DNA from: Marimonas arenosa
Lineage (GTDB): Bacteria > Pseudomonadota > Alphaproteobacteria > Rhodobacterales > Rhodobacteraceae
DNA length: 64,000 nt
Assembly (NCBI RefSeq): GCF_030848945.1
Contig: NZ_JANHAX010000001.1
Span: forward strand, 124,001-188,000
Direction: 5' to 3'
Part shown: positions 22,009-33,416 of the stretch, piece by piece
Layout of the letters: each line of letters opens with the position of its first letter
How positions within the stretch are numbered: position 1 is the first letter of the stretch
Program-made: the position numbers and the translations under genes
The notes under the pieces: generated by a model
What the model saw: only the letters and a program-made list of their open reading frames with translations
Told to the model about the DNA's origin: nothing
Databases searched by the model: none

Positions 22009-22401
22009 TCAGTTGTTGCCGTTGCCGCTACCATTTCCGCCGCCGTTGCCGCCGCCGTTGCCACCGCCGCCATTGCCGCCATTGCTACCGCCTGCGCTGT
22101 CTGCCGCGCCCGCGGGTGCCGGGGCAGGTGTATCTACAACGGATGGCTGGGGATTGGGACGGGAGAACAGCCGGTCGCGCAGAATCTCGCCGGTGTGGCG
22201 GTTGAGCACGACCTCGCGCAGGGCGCGACGGTTTTCCGAAACGATCAGGGTACGCCCCAGCAAGGTGCGCCTGACGTCGGTGACGGTATAGCCTTCCGCC
22301 TCGAGCCGCGAGATCACCGGGGCGGCATAGTCATTCTGTGCCACCGCCGGCGTGGCCAGGGCGAGCAGAAGAGACAGCGCGAGAAAGCGGAGACGGGTCA
22401 T
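22009..22401 (-). CDS. Secreted PepSY-like protein with Gly/Asn-rich tail
   Basis: 130 residues. The signal peptide ends near residue 21 (ATPAVAQ). The next 60 residues look like a small PepSY-type domain: VISRLEAEGYTVTDVRRT, then LGRTLIV, and VVLNRHTGEILRDRLF. After a Pro-rich linker, the last 27 residues or so are almost only Gly, Asn and Ser. PepSY domains often bind or inhibit secreted proteins; no enzymatic function is claimed. It lies 99 bases downstream of the other low-complexity secreted gene. Confidence 0.65.
   Translation of the reverse strand: MTRLRFLALSLLLALATPAVAQNDYAAPVISRLEAEGYTVTDVRRTLLGRTLIVSENRRALREVVLNRHTGEILRDRLFSRPNPQPSVVDTPAPAPAGAADSAGGSNGGNGGGGNGGGNGGGNGSGNGNN
22013..22092. 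repeat. Codon-level repeat encoding the Gly/Asn tail
   Basis: About 80 bases of imperfect repeats of GCCGCC and GCCGTT type (read on the plus strand) encode the Gly/Asn-rich C-terminus of the PepSY-like protein. Such short-unit repeats are prone to length change by slippage. Confidence 0.7.
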
Positions 22402-22500
22402 TTTGGTTCGGTCCTTGCAACCGCAATAACGGTGATTGTTGGCGCAGCGCAAGCAGGGAAGGGTTGCGCTGCGCCAGTGCAGGCGCCTATTGGCCGGGGG

Positions 22501-22791
22501 TCAGCCTTTGCCCGGGCCGCCAGCGCCGTCGCCAGCGCCGGCGCCATTGCCCGGACCACCTGCGCCATTGGCAGAGCCGGCACCCGCCTCGGCAGTGCCG
22601 TCAGCTTGGGAAACGCCAACGCCATTGTGAGTCTGATGCTGATGGCGGCTCTGCGGATCCTGCTGCTCGCGGTGCTGATGCCGGTACTGATTCTGCAGTT
22701 CCGCGCCGTCGGTTTCTTCGGCCGGCTCGTCGGCCAGGGCGAACCCTGCGCTCAAGACGATTGCTGCGGCGGAAATGAGAAACTTGGTCAT
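22501..22791 (-). CDS. Small secreted low-complexity protein (His/Gln then Gly/Ala-rich)
   Basis: 96 residues. The signal peptide ends at about residue 20 (SAGFALADE). The mature part has a His/Gln-rich stretch (QYRHQHREQQDPQSRHQHQ) that could bind metal, then a Gly/Ala/Asn-rich tail. No known domain is visible. It is the first gene of a same-strand trio with the PepSY-like protein and the membrane-anchored regulator. Confidence that it is real rests on the signal peptide, the matching architecture of its neighbour and the open upstream region. Confidence 0.55.
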   Translation of the reverse strand: MTKFLISAAAIVLSAGFALADEPAEETDGAELQNQYRHQHREQQDPQSRHQHQTHNGVGVSQADGTAEAGAGSANGAGGPGNGAGAGDGAGGPGKG

Positions 22792-22930
22792 GATCTTTGC
22801 CTCGTTTGTTGCAATGTTGTCGTGCCGGTCATGTGCGACAGCACGAGAAAAAGAAGACCATGCCGCACCCGCCGACGATATTGGCGGAATGCGCTAAATC
22901 AGGCTCTTTAAGCGGTTCGCTTATGTGGGT

Positions 22931-24751
<1,821 letters not shown>

Positions 24752-24881
24752 GTGTGAGCATTTCCCTTGAGTTGGCGTGCGCCTACCCCGGGACGAGGCA
24801 AAAGGCCAGAGCGAAAGTGCCGCGGGTTGCGGAGATGGCGGGGTGTGATAAACGCGTGCGCAAACCAGTTGGGAAGACGCC

Positions 24882-26627
24882 ATGAACCTGTTTACCGATA
24901 TTCGTGCGGTCGTGATCGAAAGCCTTGCGGCGATGCAGGCCGAAGGGACACTGCCCGGCGATCTGGAATTCGACAATGTTGCGGTGGAACCGCCGCGCGA
25001 TGCCGGTCATGGCGACATGGCGACCAATGCGGCGATGGTGCTGGCCAAGCCTTCGCAAATGAAACCGCGTGATATCGCCGAGGTGCTGGCCGGTAAGCTG
25101 TCGGCAGATGCGCGGATCGTCAGCGCCGAGGTTGCCGGTCCGGGTTTCCTCAACCTGCGGCTGGACGCGTCGGCCTGGCAAGGGGTCATAAAGGCGGCGC
25201 TGGCCGCGGGCGCGGGGTTCGGCCGTTCGACGCTGGGGCAGGGCAAACGGGTCAACGTCGAATATGTCTCGGCCAACCCGACGGGCCCTCTGCATGTCGG
25301 CCATACCCGTGGCGCGGTGTTCGGTGACGCACTGGCGAGCCTCCTGGATTTCGCGGGCTATGATGTGACCCGCGAGTATTACATTAATGATGGTGGCGCA
25401 CAGGTCGATACGCTGGCGCGCTCGGTCTATGAACGCTATCGCGAAGCTTGCGGGCTGGAGCCGGAGATCGCCGAGGGGCTTTACCCGGGCGACTACCTGG
25501 TGCCGGTGGGCCAGGCGCTGAAGGAGATGCACGGCGACAGCCTGCTCGACAAGCCCGAGGCCGAATGGCTGGAGGAGGTGCGCGATTTCGCCACCGTTCG
25601 GATGATGGACCTGATCCGCGAGGACCTGGCGCAGCTGGGCGTGACGATGGACGTGTTCTTCAGCGAGAAGTCGCTGTACGGCACGGGCCGGATCGAGGCG
25701 GCGATCGAGGCGCTGCGCGACAAGGGATTAATCTATCGCGGCACGCTGGAGCCGCCCAAGGGCAAGACACCTGAAGACTGGGAGCCGCGCGAGCAGACCC
25801 TGTTCCGCTCGACGGCGCATGGTGACGATGTCGACCGTCCGATCATGAAATCCGATGGAAGCTGGACCTATTTCGCCCCCGACATCGCCTATCATTTCGA
25901 CAAAGTTTCCAGAGGGTTCGACGCGCTTATTGATGTGTTCGGCGCCGATCACGGTGGCTATGTCAAGCGGATGAAGGCGGCGGTGTCGGCGCTCAGCGAC
26001 GGCAAGGTGCCGCTCGACATCAAGCTGACCCAGCTGGTAAAGCTCTACAAGAACGGTGAGCCGTTCAAGATGTCGAAACGCGCCGGTACCTTCGTCACGC
26101 TGCGTGACGTGGTCGAGCAGGTCGGGTCGGACGTGACCCGCTTCCACATGCTCACCCGCAAGAACGACGCGCCACTGGATTTCGATTTCGACAAAGTGCT
26201 GGAACAGTCGAAGGACAACCCAGTCTTCTATGTGCAGTACGCCCACGCGCGGGTGTGTTCGGTGCTGCGCAAGGCCGCCGAGGCCGGCATCGTGGTGGAT
26301 GACGCGACACTGGGCGCCGCCGATCTGGCGCAGCTCGGGCACGACGCAGAGCTGGCGGTGGCACGCAAGATTGCGGAATGGCCGCGACTGGTGGAAACTG
26401 CGGCCCGCAGCAACGAGCCGCACCGGGTTGCGTTCTTCCTTTATGACCTGGCCAGCGATTTCCATTCCTTATGGAACCGTGGCAACGATCAGCCCGAACT
26501 GCGTTTCCTGCAAGAGGACGACGCGGCCACGTCACAGGCGAAAATTGCACTCGCGCGGTCCGTGGCCGTTGTTATTTCCGCAGGTCTTGGTATTTTGGGC
26601 GTAACTCCGGCGGAAGAGATGCGCTAA
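24882..26627 (+). CDS. argS: Arginyl-tRNA synthetase
   Basis: 581 residues. The N-terminal Add-1 domain is followed by the class I core with the HIGH-type signature ([14 protein letters not shown]) and the KMSK-type signature ([13 protein letters not shown]). The C-terminal helical anticodon-binding domain ends at [10 protein letters not shown]. It charges tRNA-Arg. It is the first gene of the run argS, SPOR, nagZ, scpA, scpB, which is a frequent order in Rhodobacterales. Confidence 0.98.
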   Translation: MNLFTDIRAVVIESLAAMQAEGTLPGDLEFDNVAVEPPRDAGHGDMATNAAMVLAKPSQMKPRDIAEVLAGKLSADARIVSAEVAGPGFLNLRLDASAWQGVIKAALAAGAGFGRSTLGQGKRVNVEYVSANPTGPLHVGHTRGAVFGDALASLLDFAGYDVTREYYINDGGAQVDTLARSVYERYREACGLEPEIAEGLYPGDYLVPVGQALKEMHGDSLLDKPEAEWLEEVRDFATVRMMDLIREDLAQLGVTMDVFFSEKSLYGTGRIEAAIEALRDKGLIYRGTLEPPKGKTPEDWEPREQTLFRSTAHGDDVDRPIMKSDGSWTYFAPDIAYHFDKVSRGFDALIDVFGADHGGYVKRMKAAVSALSDGKVPLDIKLTQLVKLYKNGEPFKMSKRAGTFVTLRDVVEQVGSDVTRFHMLTRKNDAPLDFDFDKVLEQSKDNPVFYVQYAHARVCSVLRKAAEAGIVVDDATLGAADLAQLGHDAELAVARKIAEWPRLVETAARSNEPHRVAFFLYDLASDFHSLWNRGNDQPELRFLQEDDAATSQAKIALARSVAVVISAGLGILGVTPAEEMR

Positions 26628-26715
26628 ACGCATCCTTCGCGACAACTTAGCCGGGGCACAGGCAGTAACGAGCTCCGGCGGCCATGCATCGCCCGGGGCA
26701 CGAAAAGAGGCGACG

Positions 26716-27717
26716 ATGGCAGAAATTCCTTTCGGCGGCAACGTGCCCGCGCCGAACCAGCCGGTGCAGGGCGGAAATGCGGTTCAAACCCTGGGAACGA
26801 TCACCAACTGGGCCGGGGCCGTGGTCTCGCTGGCCCTGGTTGTGGGCGTCGGTATCTGGGGCTATCAGATGATTTCGCGCGACGTGTCGGGCGTGCCGGT
26901 GGTGCGCGCGGCCAGTAAGGCACCGATGCGGGTGGCGCCCGACGACCCCGGCGGCCGGCCGGCCCTGCATCAGGGGCTCGCGGTTAACGAGGTGGCGGCC
27001 GATGGCGCGGCGGCGCGGCCCGCTGACCGGCTGATCCTGGCCCCGGCGCCAGTCTCGCTCGAGGATGAGGACCTGCCGCAACGCGCGGCACAGGCGATCA
27101 CGCCAGCTGAAACGGACAAGACCGACAAGACCGGCCGCTCTGGCGCGCTGGAGACGCCGCAGATGGAGTCGATCCGGGCCCTTGCCGATCAGTTGTCGTC
27201 GGGTGCGGCGCCGTTGGCCGGGGCAGACTCGGGGCCGGAAACGGTGCAGCCGACGGCCGCGGCGGCGCCGGAACAGCCCGAAGCCGAGGTTGCGGCCGCG
27301 ATCGCGGAGGCGGTCAAGGCGGCTGCGGCCAAGCCCGAGATCAAGGGGGGCCTCAAGCGCTCGCTGCGTCCGGTCCTGCGCCCGGATGCGCTGAAGAAAG
27401 CGGCGGCCGTGGCGGTGCCGGAAGCCGCGTCGGCGAGGCCGGAAGTCGATCCGGCGGGCATTCCGGCTGGCACCAAGCTGGCCCAGCTCGGCGCCTTCGA
27501 CAGCCCCGAGACGGCGCGCGGTGAGTGGGACAAGCTGAACGTGCGGTTCGCTGACTATCTCGATGGTAAACAGATGGTGATCCAGAAAGCACAATCCGGC
27601 GGACGCATCTTCTACCGATTGCGGGCGATGGGCTTTGCCGATCTCAGCGATGCGCGACGTTTCTGCTCGGCATTGGTGGCCGAAAAGGCCGACTGCATTC
27701 CGGTCAGCGCCAAGTGA
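26716..27717 (+). CDS. SPOR domain membrane protein
   Basis: 333 residues. A short cytosolic N-terminus and one membrane segment (about 32-52) are followed by a long Ala/Pro/Glu-rich periplasmic linker and a C-terminal SPOR domain (about 253-333) with LAQLGAFDSPETARGEWDKL and FYRLRAMGFADLSDARRFC. SPOR domains bind denuded peptidoglycan at the septum, so a cell-division role is likely. Its stop overlaps the nagZ GTG start by four bases, which links it to peptidoglycan recycling. Confidence 0.87.
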   Translation: MAEIPFGGNVPAPNQPVQGGNAVQTLGTITNWAGAVVSLALVVGVGIWGYQMISRDVSGVPVVRAASKAPMRVAPDDPGGRPALHQGLAVNEVAADGAAARPADRLILAPAPVSLEDEDLPQRAAQAITPAETDKTDKTGRSGALETPQMESIRALADQLSSGAAPLAGADSGPETVQPTAAAAPEQPEAEVAAAIAEAVKAAAAKPEIKGGLKRSLRPVLRPDALKKAAAVAVPEAASARPEVDPAGIPAGTKLAQLGAFDSPETARGEWDKLNVRFADYLDGKQMVIQKAQSGGRIFYRLRAMGFADLSDARRFCSALVAEKADCIPVSAK

Positions 27718-28721
27718 GCGGTTGGGGCGCGACGATTCTCGATGCCGACGGGTTGACGCTGACCGCCGACGAGCGCGCCTTTTTCCGCGAGGCCGACCCG
27801 TTCGGTTTCATCCTGTTTTCCCGCAATGTCGAAAGCCCGGCGCAGCTGCGGCGGCTGACGGCCGAGATGCGCGAGGCGGTGGGCCGCGACGCGCCGATCA
27901 CCATCGATCAAGAGGGCGGCCGGGTGCAGCGGCTTCGTGGGCCGCGCTGGCGCGACTGGTTGCCACCGCTCGAGCACGTGGAGGCGGCTGGAGACCGGGC
28001 CGAACGGGCAATGTATCTGCGTTACCGCCTGATCGCGCAGGAACTGCGCGCGTGCGGCATCGACAGCAACTGTGCGCCCTTGGTTGATGTCGCCCGGAGT
28101 GACACGCACCCCTTTCTTAGGAACCGTTGTTATGGGGATACGCCGCGGCATGTGGCGCGGATCGGTCGCGCCGTGGCGCAGGCGCATCTCGACGGCGGGG
28201 TGCTGCCGGTGGTCAAGCACATCCCCGGTCATGGTCGCGCGGTAGCCGACAGCCATCATGATCTGCCGCATGTCGATAGCGCGAAGGATGAACTGGACGT
28301 CGTCGATTTCTTTCCGTTTCATGCGCTGAATGATTTTCCGCTGGGGATGACGGCGCATGTGGTTTTCGAGGCGATTGACGATGCCCCGGCGACGCTGTCG
28401 CCCAGAATGATGCAATTGATCCGCGAGGAGATCGGCTTCAACGGGCTGATCATGACCGACGACATCTCGATGAAGGCGCTTAAGGGCGATCTGGGCGAGT
28501 TGAGCCGGCAAGCGCTCGCCGCCGGCTGCGACGTGATTCTGCATTGCAACGGCACGCTGGAGGAACGCCGACAGGTGGCGGAGGCCGCCGGTCGCCTGGG
28601 GCCGGCGGCGCAGGCCCGCGCCGAACGGGCGGTCGCGGCCCGGCATGAGCCCGACGAGATTGACATTGCCGCTCTGGACGCCGAACTTGAGGCGCTTCTG
28701 GAAGGCGTGGGGCATGGCTGA
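27714..28721 (+). CDS. nagZ: Beta-N-acetylhexosaminidase (GH3)
   Basis: 335 residues from a GTG that overlaps the SPOR gene stop (GTGA). GH3 landmarks are DQEGGRVQR, KHIPGHGRAVADSH with the catalytic His of bacterial NagZ, and MTDDISMKAL carrying the nucleophile Asp. It removes GlcNAc from anhydro-muropeptides in the cytosol during cell-wall recycling. The last eight bases overlap the start of scpA. Confidence 0.94.
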   Translation: MSGWGATILDADGLTLTADERAFFREADPFGFILFSRNVESPAQLRRLTAEMREAVGRDAPITIDQEGGRVQRLRGPRWRDWLPPLEHVEAAGDRAERAMYLRYRLIAQELRACGIDSNCAPLVDVARSDTHPFLRNRCYGDTPRHVARIGRAVAQAHLDGGVLPVVKHIPGHGRAVADSHHDLPHVDSAKDELDVVDFFPFHALNDFPLGMTAHVVFEAIDDAPATLSPRMMQLIREEIGFNGLIMTDDISMKALKGDLGELSRQALAAGCDVILHCNGTLEERRQVAEAAGRLGPAAQARAERAVAARHEPDEIDIAALDAELEALLEGVGHG

Positions 28722-29502
28722 GGACACGGACGAATTTCAGGAAGATCAGGTGTCGGTTGCCGAACGGATGGCGGCCGAGGCGCTGATCGTTGACGTCGAT
28801 GGGTTCGAAGGCCCGCTGGACGTCCTGCTGATGCTGTCGCGTACCCAGAAGGTCGACCTACGCAAGATCTCGGTGTTGCAGTTGGCACAGCAATACCTGG
28901 CCTTCGTCGAGCAGGCCAAGCAGTTGCGCATCGAACTGGCGGCCGACTACCTAGTGATGGCGGCGTGGCTGGCGTTTCTGAAGTCGAGGCTGCTGCTGCC
29001 GCCCGACCCTACAGAAGAGGGGCCGTCCGGCGAGGAGCTCGCGGCACATCTGGCGTTCCAGCTGGAGCGTTTGCAGGCGATGCGCGATGTCGCCGCCAAG
29101 CTGATGGCCCGCGATCGGCTGCAGCGTGATTTCTTCGCCCGCGGCGTCCCCGAAGATGTGATGCGGACACGCAAGGTCAACTACACGGCCAATCTGCTTG
29201 ACCTGATGCAGGGCTATGCCCGCATTCGCACCCGCGACGAGTTTCGCCCCTTCGTTATGGACCGCGACGCAGTCTTCACCATGGAGCAGGCGCTCGACCG
29301 GATGCGCGGGCTGATTGGGTTTGCGGGCAGCTGGACCGACCTCTCGTCCTATGTGCCGGAAGGCTGGGATGCCGATCCGGGACGGCGGCGGTCCGCCACG
29401 GCGTCGACCTTTGCGGCGGCGCTGGAACTGGCCAAGGAAGGCAAGGTTGAACTGCGGCAGACCGAGACATTCGCGCCGATTCAGCTGCGAAAGAAGGATT
29501 AG
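28714..29502 (+). CDS. scpA: Segregation and condensation protein A
   Basis: 262 residues from the ATG at 28714, inside the end of nagZ. Typical ScpA features are FEGPLDVLLMLSRTQKVDLRKISVLQ at the N-terminus, the helical AADYLVMAAWLAFLKSRLLLP, and a C-terminal winged-helix part. ScpA is the kleisin that bridges SMC heads in the condensin complex. The longer upstream frame lies within nagZ and is rejected. Confidence 0.95.
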   Translation: MAEDTDEFQEDQVSVAERMAAEALIVDVDGFEGPLDVLLMLSRTQKVDLRKISVLQLAQQYLAFVEQAKQLRIELAADYLVMAAWLAFLKSRLLLPPDPTEEGPSGEELAAHLAFQLERLQAMRDVAAKLMARDRLQRDFFARGVPEDVMRTRKVNYTANLLDLMQGYARIRTRDEFRPFVMDRDAVFTMEQALDRMRGLIGFAGSWTDLSSYVPEGWDADPGRRRSATASTFAAALELAKEGKVELRQTETFAPIQLRKKD

Positions 29503-29506
29503 GTGT

Positions 29507-30163
29507 GTGAGCGAACAAATTGAGGAAGAAGAGGAAAGCCTGTTCGAGGCGCCCCCCATCGCCGACCAGGAACGCATGGTCGAGGCGATCCTCTTTGCCA
29601 GCGCCGAACCTGTGAGCGTCAAGGAGCTGAACGATCGGATGCCACACGGATCGGACGCGGCCGAGGCGCTGGTGCATCTCCGGAAGCGTTATGAGGGTCG
29701 TGGTGTGCGAGTGGTCAAGGTGGGCGACGCCTGGGCGATCCGCACCGCGCCGGACCTCGGGTTCCTGATGCAGAAGGAAGTGGTCGAGACCCGCAAACTC
29801 AGCCGCGCGGCGATCGAGACCCTGGCGATCATCGCCTATCACCAGCCGGTAACCCGCGCAGAGATCGAGGAAATCCGCGGCGTCTCGGTCAGTCGCGGCA
29901 CGGTGGACCAGCTCTTGGAGATGGAATGGATCCGCTTCGGCCGGCGCAAGATGACGCCGGGACGGCCGGTGACTTTCGTGGTGACGCAGAACTTTCTCGA
30001 CCACTTCGGGCTGGAAAGCGCCCGCGATCTGCCGGGGCTGAAGGAGCTGCGCTCGGCCGGACTGCTGGAAAGTCGACCGCCACCGGGTCTGGGCCCGCAG
30101 CTGACCGACCCTGAAGAGGAGGATGAAGCCACCGAGGGGCAGAGCGAGTTGTTCGAGGATTGA
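29507..30163 (+). CDS. scpB: Segregation and condensation protein B
   Basis: 218 residues from a GTG at 29507, four bases after the scpA stop. Two winged-helix domains are recognisable by MVEAILFASAEPVSVKEL and AAIETLAIIAYHQPVTRAEI, then IRGVSVSRGTVDQLLE. The C-terminal tail is acidic (DPEEEDEATEG). ScpB dimers bind the ScpA kleisin in the SMC complex. The GTG start is assigned because the acidic N-terminus (SEQIEEEEES) is continuous with the domain and no ATG lies closer. Confidence 0.94.
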   Translation: MSEQIEEEEESLFEAPPIADQERMVEAILFASAEPVSVKELNDRMPHGSDAAEALVHLRKRYEGRGVRVVKVGDAWAIRTAPDLGFLMQKEVVETRKLSRAAIETLAIIAYHQPVTRAEIEEIRGVSVSRGTVDQLLEMEWIRFGRRKMTPGRPVTFVVTQNFLDHFGLESARDLPGLKELRSAGLLESRPPPGLGPQLTDPEEEDEATEGQSELFED

Positions 30164-30258
30164 ACGCGTCACTGTCGGATGGCGAGCCGGGGACTTGCCA
30201 CAATGTCGGCACAATCCCTATCTAGAATTGTACTGAGGCAGCAGCAAGGAGTGGCGCA

Positions 30259-30474
30259 ATGAACGCCAACCAGATCATCAACATGATCATGCGCATGGTG
30301 ATGCGCAAGGCGGTCAACAAGGGGTTGGATGCCGGCCTCGACAAGATCGCCGGCCGGGGCAAGACGCGCGACGAGATGACCCCGGAGGAACGCCAGCAAG
30401 CCCGCGCCGGCAAGCAAGCGGCGAAGCGGGCGCGGCAGGGCATGAAGATCGCCCGGCGCGCCGGGCGGATGTGA
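30259..30474 (+). CDS. Small basic protein of unknown function
   Basis: 71 residues from ATG 30259, with AGCAAGGAG upstream. The N-terminal half is an amphipathic Met/Ile-rich helix (NQIINMIMRMVMRKA); the C-terminal half is strongly basic (KQAAKRARQGMKIARRAGRM). It has no signal peptide and is not TatA, which it might be taken for by position. It could bind nucleic acid or membrane, but I do not recognise the family. Confidence 0.65.
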   Translation: MNANQIINMIMRMVMRKAVNKGLDAGLDKIAGRGKTRDEMTPEERQQARAGKQAAKRARQGMKIARRAGRM

Positions 30475-30480
30475 GGCGAC

Positions 30481-31557
30481 TCAAACGGCGCGGAAATGCT
30501 TTGAGAGCTTCAGGCCCTGGCCCTGGTAGTTCGAAGCGATGTCCTGACCATAGAGCTGGCCGGGCACCTCGGCCATCCGTTCATAGACCAGCCGGCCGAC
30601 GACCTGGCCATGTTCGAGCACGAACGGAGATTCGTGACAGCGCACCTCGAGCACGCCGCGCGAGCCGGCGCCGCCGGCCTGGGCATGGCCGAAGCCGGGA
30701 TCGAAGAACCCGGCATAGTGCACCCGGAATTCGCCCACCATGGCGAGAAAAGGCGCCATCTCGGCGGCATAGGCCGGCGGGATATGCACGGCTTCACGGC
30801 TCACCAGGATATAAAAGGCACCCGGGTCGAGGATGATCTGGCCGGCGGAGGTGCGGATCTCTTCCCAGAACTCCGTCGGGTCGTAGAAGCCGATACGGTC
30901 CAGGTCGATCACCCCGGTGTGAGGTTTGGCGCGATAGCCCACGAGTGTGCTCTCGGCAGGCTTGAGATCGACCGAGAAGCCGAGGCCGCCGTCAATCACG
31001 GCATCACCATCGACCAGCGGACTTTCGGCGTGCAGCATGCGGAGTTCGTCGTCGGAGAGCACCGCCTGACCGGCGCGGAAACGGATCTGGTTCAGGCGCA
31101 TGCCCGGACGCACCAACACCGAGAAGCTGCGCGGACAAATCTCGGCATAAAGCGGTCCGTCGTAACCTGGGGCGACGCGATCGAATTCCTCGCCGCCATC
31201 GGTGATGGTCCGGGTCAGCAGGTCGAGTCGCCCGGTTGAGCTTTTCGCATTCGCGACGGCCTGTACCTCGGGGGGCAGGGAGAGGCGCTCCATCAGCGGT
31301 ACGACATAGACGCAGCCTTTCTCCAGCACCGCGCCGTGGGTGAGGTCGATCTGGTGCATCTCGAACTCTTCCAGCCGCTGCGCCACTGTGCGGCCCTCAC
31401 CGGCGAGAAATGAGGCGCGGACCCGCCAGGCGCGGGTGCCGAGCCGCAGGTCGAGGCTGGCGGGTTGGACCTGTTCGGGCAGGATCGGAGGAGTCGCCGC
31501 GATCGCGCCGTCGGCGATCATCCGGTCCAGTTGCTGGCTTGCCAGAACGCCTGTCAT
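30481..31557 (-). CDS. dcd: 2'-deoxycytidine 5'-triphosphate deaminase (double-length)
   Basis: 358 residues, nearly twice the length of the usual Dcd, with two dUTPase-like beta folds in tandem. The segments QPASLDLRLG and NAKSSTGRLDLLTR match the Dcd/dUTPase superfamily, and the second half has further such elements (GAFYILVSREAVHIPP, VHYAGFFDPGFGH). The family deaminates dCTP to dUTP to feed dTMP synthesis. It is convergent with the 71-residue gene and upstream of tRNA-Pro. Confidence 0.85.
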   Translation of the reverse strand: MTGVLASQQLDRMIADGAIAATPPILPEQVQPASLDLRLGTRAWRVRASFLAGEGRTVAQRLEEFEMHQIDLTHGAVLEKGCVYVVPLMERLSLPPEVQAVANAKSSTGRLDLLTRTITDGGEEFDRVAPGYDGPLYAEICPRSFSVLVRPGMRLNQIRFRAGQAVLSDDELRMLHAESPLVDGDAVIDGGLGFSVDLKPAESTLVGYRAKPHTGVIDLDRIGFYDPTEFWEEIRTSAGQIILDPGAFYILVSREAVHIPPAYAAEMAPFLAMVGEFRVHYAGFFDPGFGHAQAGGAGSRGVLEVRCHESPFVLEHGQVVGRLVYERMAEVPGQLYGQDIASNYQGQGLKLSKHFRAV

Positions 31558-31654
31558 GTCGGGCCTATTTTTTGTCCGTTTGACAGGTGATAACGCCCCA
31601 AGAGACCAAAGAAAACGCGAAATTGCCGATTTCGGGGCGGGCGGGGGCGAGCGA

Positions 31655-31731
31655 TGGTCGGGCTAGCAGGATTCGAACCTGCGACCTCCCGTCCCCCAGA
31701 CGGACGCGCTACCAGACTGCGCTATAGCCCG
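31655..31731 (-). tRNA. tRNA-Pro (anticodon GGG)
   Basis: A 77-base cloverleaf on the minus strand. Acceptor CGGGCTA pairs with TAGCCCG, and CCA is encoded at 31655-31657. The anticodon stem TCCGT/ACGGG closes the loop CTGGGGG, giving anticodon GGG with U33 in place. The T arm holds GGTTCGAATCC. Confidence 0.95.
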
Positions 31732-31807
31732 ACGGTCTGGCTTACATAGCGGTTTTGAGCTCAGGAGCAAGGGGGAAAATCCGCGCCCGCAGGGGATTGT
31801 CTCGAGC

Positions 31808-32959
31808 TTATTCCGGGCCGGCAGCGCCTTGATGGGCGGCCAGCGCCGCCAGCTTGTCACGCAGGGCAGCGGCCTCAGTCATGGCCGAGGCGGCGAGCGG
31901 ACGCCCGCGGCGCGCAGCCAGCGAAGCGAGTACACCCGGCGGCGCCGAGATCTCGTCATCCTCGGGGTCGGGCGGCAGGTCGATCATGGCCGGGCGCAGG
32001 GGCTCCGGTTCGGGTTCCTGTTCCGCCTCAGCAGTGTCGGGGCCCGCTTCGTCCGCCGCAGTAAGGTCGTGCGTAGCAGCGGTTGTGCGATGCAGGAACC
32101 CAGGCAGGTCCGCCGCCGGAGCCGTTTCCGGCTCGGCGCCGATGAGGTCGCCCGATTGGTCGCCCGATTCGTCCTCGGCGCCTGTCGCCGCGGCCGGTTC
32201 GGCGTCGGCCGGCGTTTCACCTTGGTCCGGGTGTGCGGCGGTTTCCGGCGTTCCAGGGGACGCCGGTTCGACGGCAGGTTCGGCTTCGGCGTCCGTATCG
32301 GCGGCGTCGATTGGCGGCGCTGCGAAGTCTTCGAGCACGCTGGTATCGCCGGCCGGGATGTCGTCCTCAGACCCGGTTGCCTGGCCGGCGGCCGTCTCGG
32401 TGTCTTCATCGACCTCGGCGGCCATGTCGGCCGCGATATCGTCCGGTTCCGGAACCGGCTCGGATGCGGTGTCGATGTCGCCCATGTCGTCAGCGCCAGC
32501 GGAGTCTGTGATCGGTTCGAAAGTCTCCGCTGCAACGGTCGCCATGTCGTCTGGACCCGTCCCGGCCACGTCGCGTTGGAAAGGCACGACCGAGGCGCTT
32601 TCCGCGGCGTCGTGGACCGGCGATTCCAGGCCCGCCGACTGGGTTTGCGCCAGGCTGCCTTCGACCGTGTCGCCGGTGTCGAATTCAAGCGGTTTTGAGA
32701 ATGAGGAAACGTGCTTAACGCCCTGTTCTCGAAGTACTTTCTGCACACCCTTGATGGTCATGCCGTCATCGTGCAGAAGCTTCTTGATCCCCCCCAGAAG
32801 CTGCATATCGGTGGGGCGGTAGTAGCGCCGCCCGCCGGCGCGTTTGACCGGCTTGACCTGGCTGAATTTGCTTTCCCAGAATCGCAGGACATGGGCTGGA
32901 ACCCCCAGCCAGTCAGCGACTTCGGAAATAGTGCGGAAGGCGTCGGCGGATTTCGCCAT
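31808..32959 (-). CDS. MerR-family regulator with long acidic tail
   Basis: 383 residues. The N-terminal 75 residues are a MerR helix-turn-helix: [23 protein letters not shown], then [14 protein letters not shown]. No effector-binding domain follows. Residues of about 95-330 are low-complexity and rich in Asp, Glu, Ala and Pro, so probably disordered, and the last 50 return to a helical, Ala-rich pattern. The gene sits 27 bases downstream of ihfA on the same strand, an arrangement common in alphaproteobacteria. Its targets are unknown. Confidence 0.88.
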   Translation of the reverse strand: MAKSADAFRTISEVADWLGVPAHVLRFWESKFSQVKPVKRAGGRRYYRPTDMQLLGGIKKLLHDDGMTIKGVQKVLREQGVKHVSSFSKPLEFDTGDTVEGSLAQTQSAGLESPVHDAAESASVVPFQRDVAGTGPDDMATVAAETFEPITDSAGADDMGDIDTASEPVPEPDDIAADMAAEVDEDTETAAGQATGSEDDIPAGDTSVLEDFAAPPIDAADTDAEAEPAVEPASPGTPETAAHPDQGETPADAEPAAATGAEDESGDQSGDLIGAEPETAPAADLPGFLHRTTAATHDLTAADEAGPDTAEAEQEPEPEPLRPAMIDLPPDPEDDEISAPPGVLASLAARRGRPLAASAMTEAAALRDKLAALAAHQGAAGPE

Positions 32960-32986
32960 TGACTGCTCGTGCCTCCTCTGAAGGGT

Positions 32987-33289
32987 CTAGCGTTTGTTGC
33001 CCTCGGCGACCCGTTCCTTCATCAGATGCGACGGGCGAAAAGTGAGTACCCGACGCGGGTTGATCGGAACTTCCTCGCCGGTCTTGGGGTTGCGGCCAAC
33101 GCGGGCGGCCTTTTCCCGAATCGAGAAGGTGCCGAAGGATGAGATCTTGACTTGCTCACCACGGACAAGCGCATCGGACATGTGCTGCAGCACGCTTTCC
33201 ACCAACTGAGCGGAATCGTTGCGCGACAGGCCAACTTCGCGGAAAACGGCTTCGCTGAGGTCCATGCGCGTCAGTGTCTTATCACTCAT
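32987..33289 (-). CDS. ihfA: Integration host factor subunit alpha
   Basis: 100 residues with the HU/IHF fold. Alpha-subunit wording is clear: [33 protein letters not shown] and the beta-arm [12 protein letters not shown]. IhfA pairs with IhfB (not in the window) to bend DNA. Genes fabH-plsX-rpmF lie upstream on the same strand and merR downstream. Confidence 0.96.
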   Translation of the reverse strand: MSDKTLTRMDLSEAVFREVGLSRNDSAQLVESVLQHMSDALVRGEQVKISSFGTFSIREKAARVGRNPKTGEEVPINPRRVLTFRPSHLMKERVAEGNKR

Positions 33290-33416
33290 TTGTCACCGTC
33301 CCCCCTTTGGTTTTCTCAACTCTAGGGGCATAGGAATTTCCGAGTCAATATCAATGGCTTGTAAGTCGCCGTTTCGTGGCGGTTTTTTGCAGTTTTCGTG
33401 GTCGCGCGGCGGTCTC

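Noticed and set aside
22013..22092. Repeat block that might suggest a CRISPR array
   Set aside because: The units are six bases and lie in a coding frame for Gly/Asn; there are no spacers or cas genes.
30259..30474. 71-residue gene after scpB as tatA
   Set aside because: It lacks a single membrane helix followed by the FG hinge of TatA and is instead strongly basic.
33361..33390. Hairpin with T run on the plus strand between fabH and ihfA
   Set aside because: All nearby genes read on the minus strand, so there is no plus transcript to end there.
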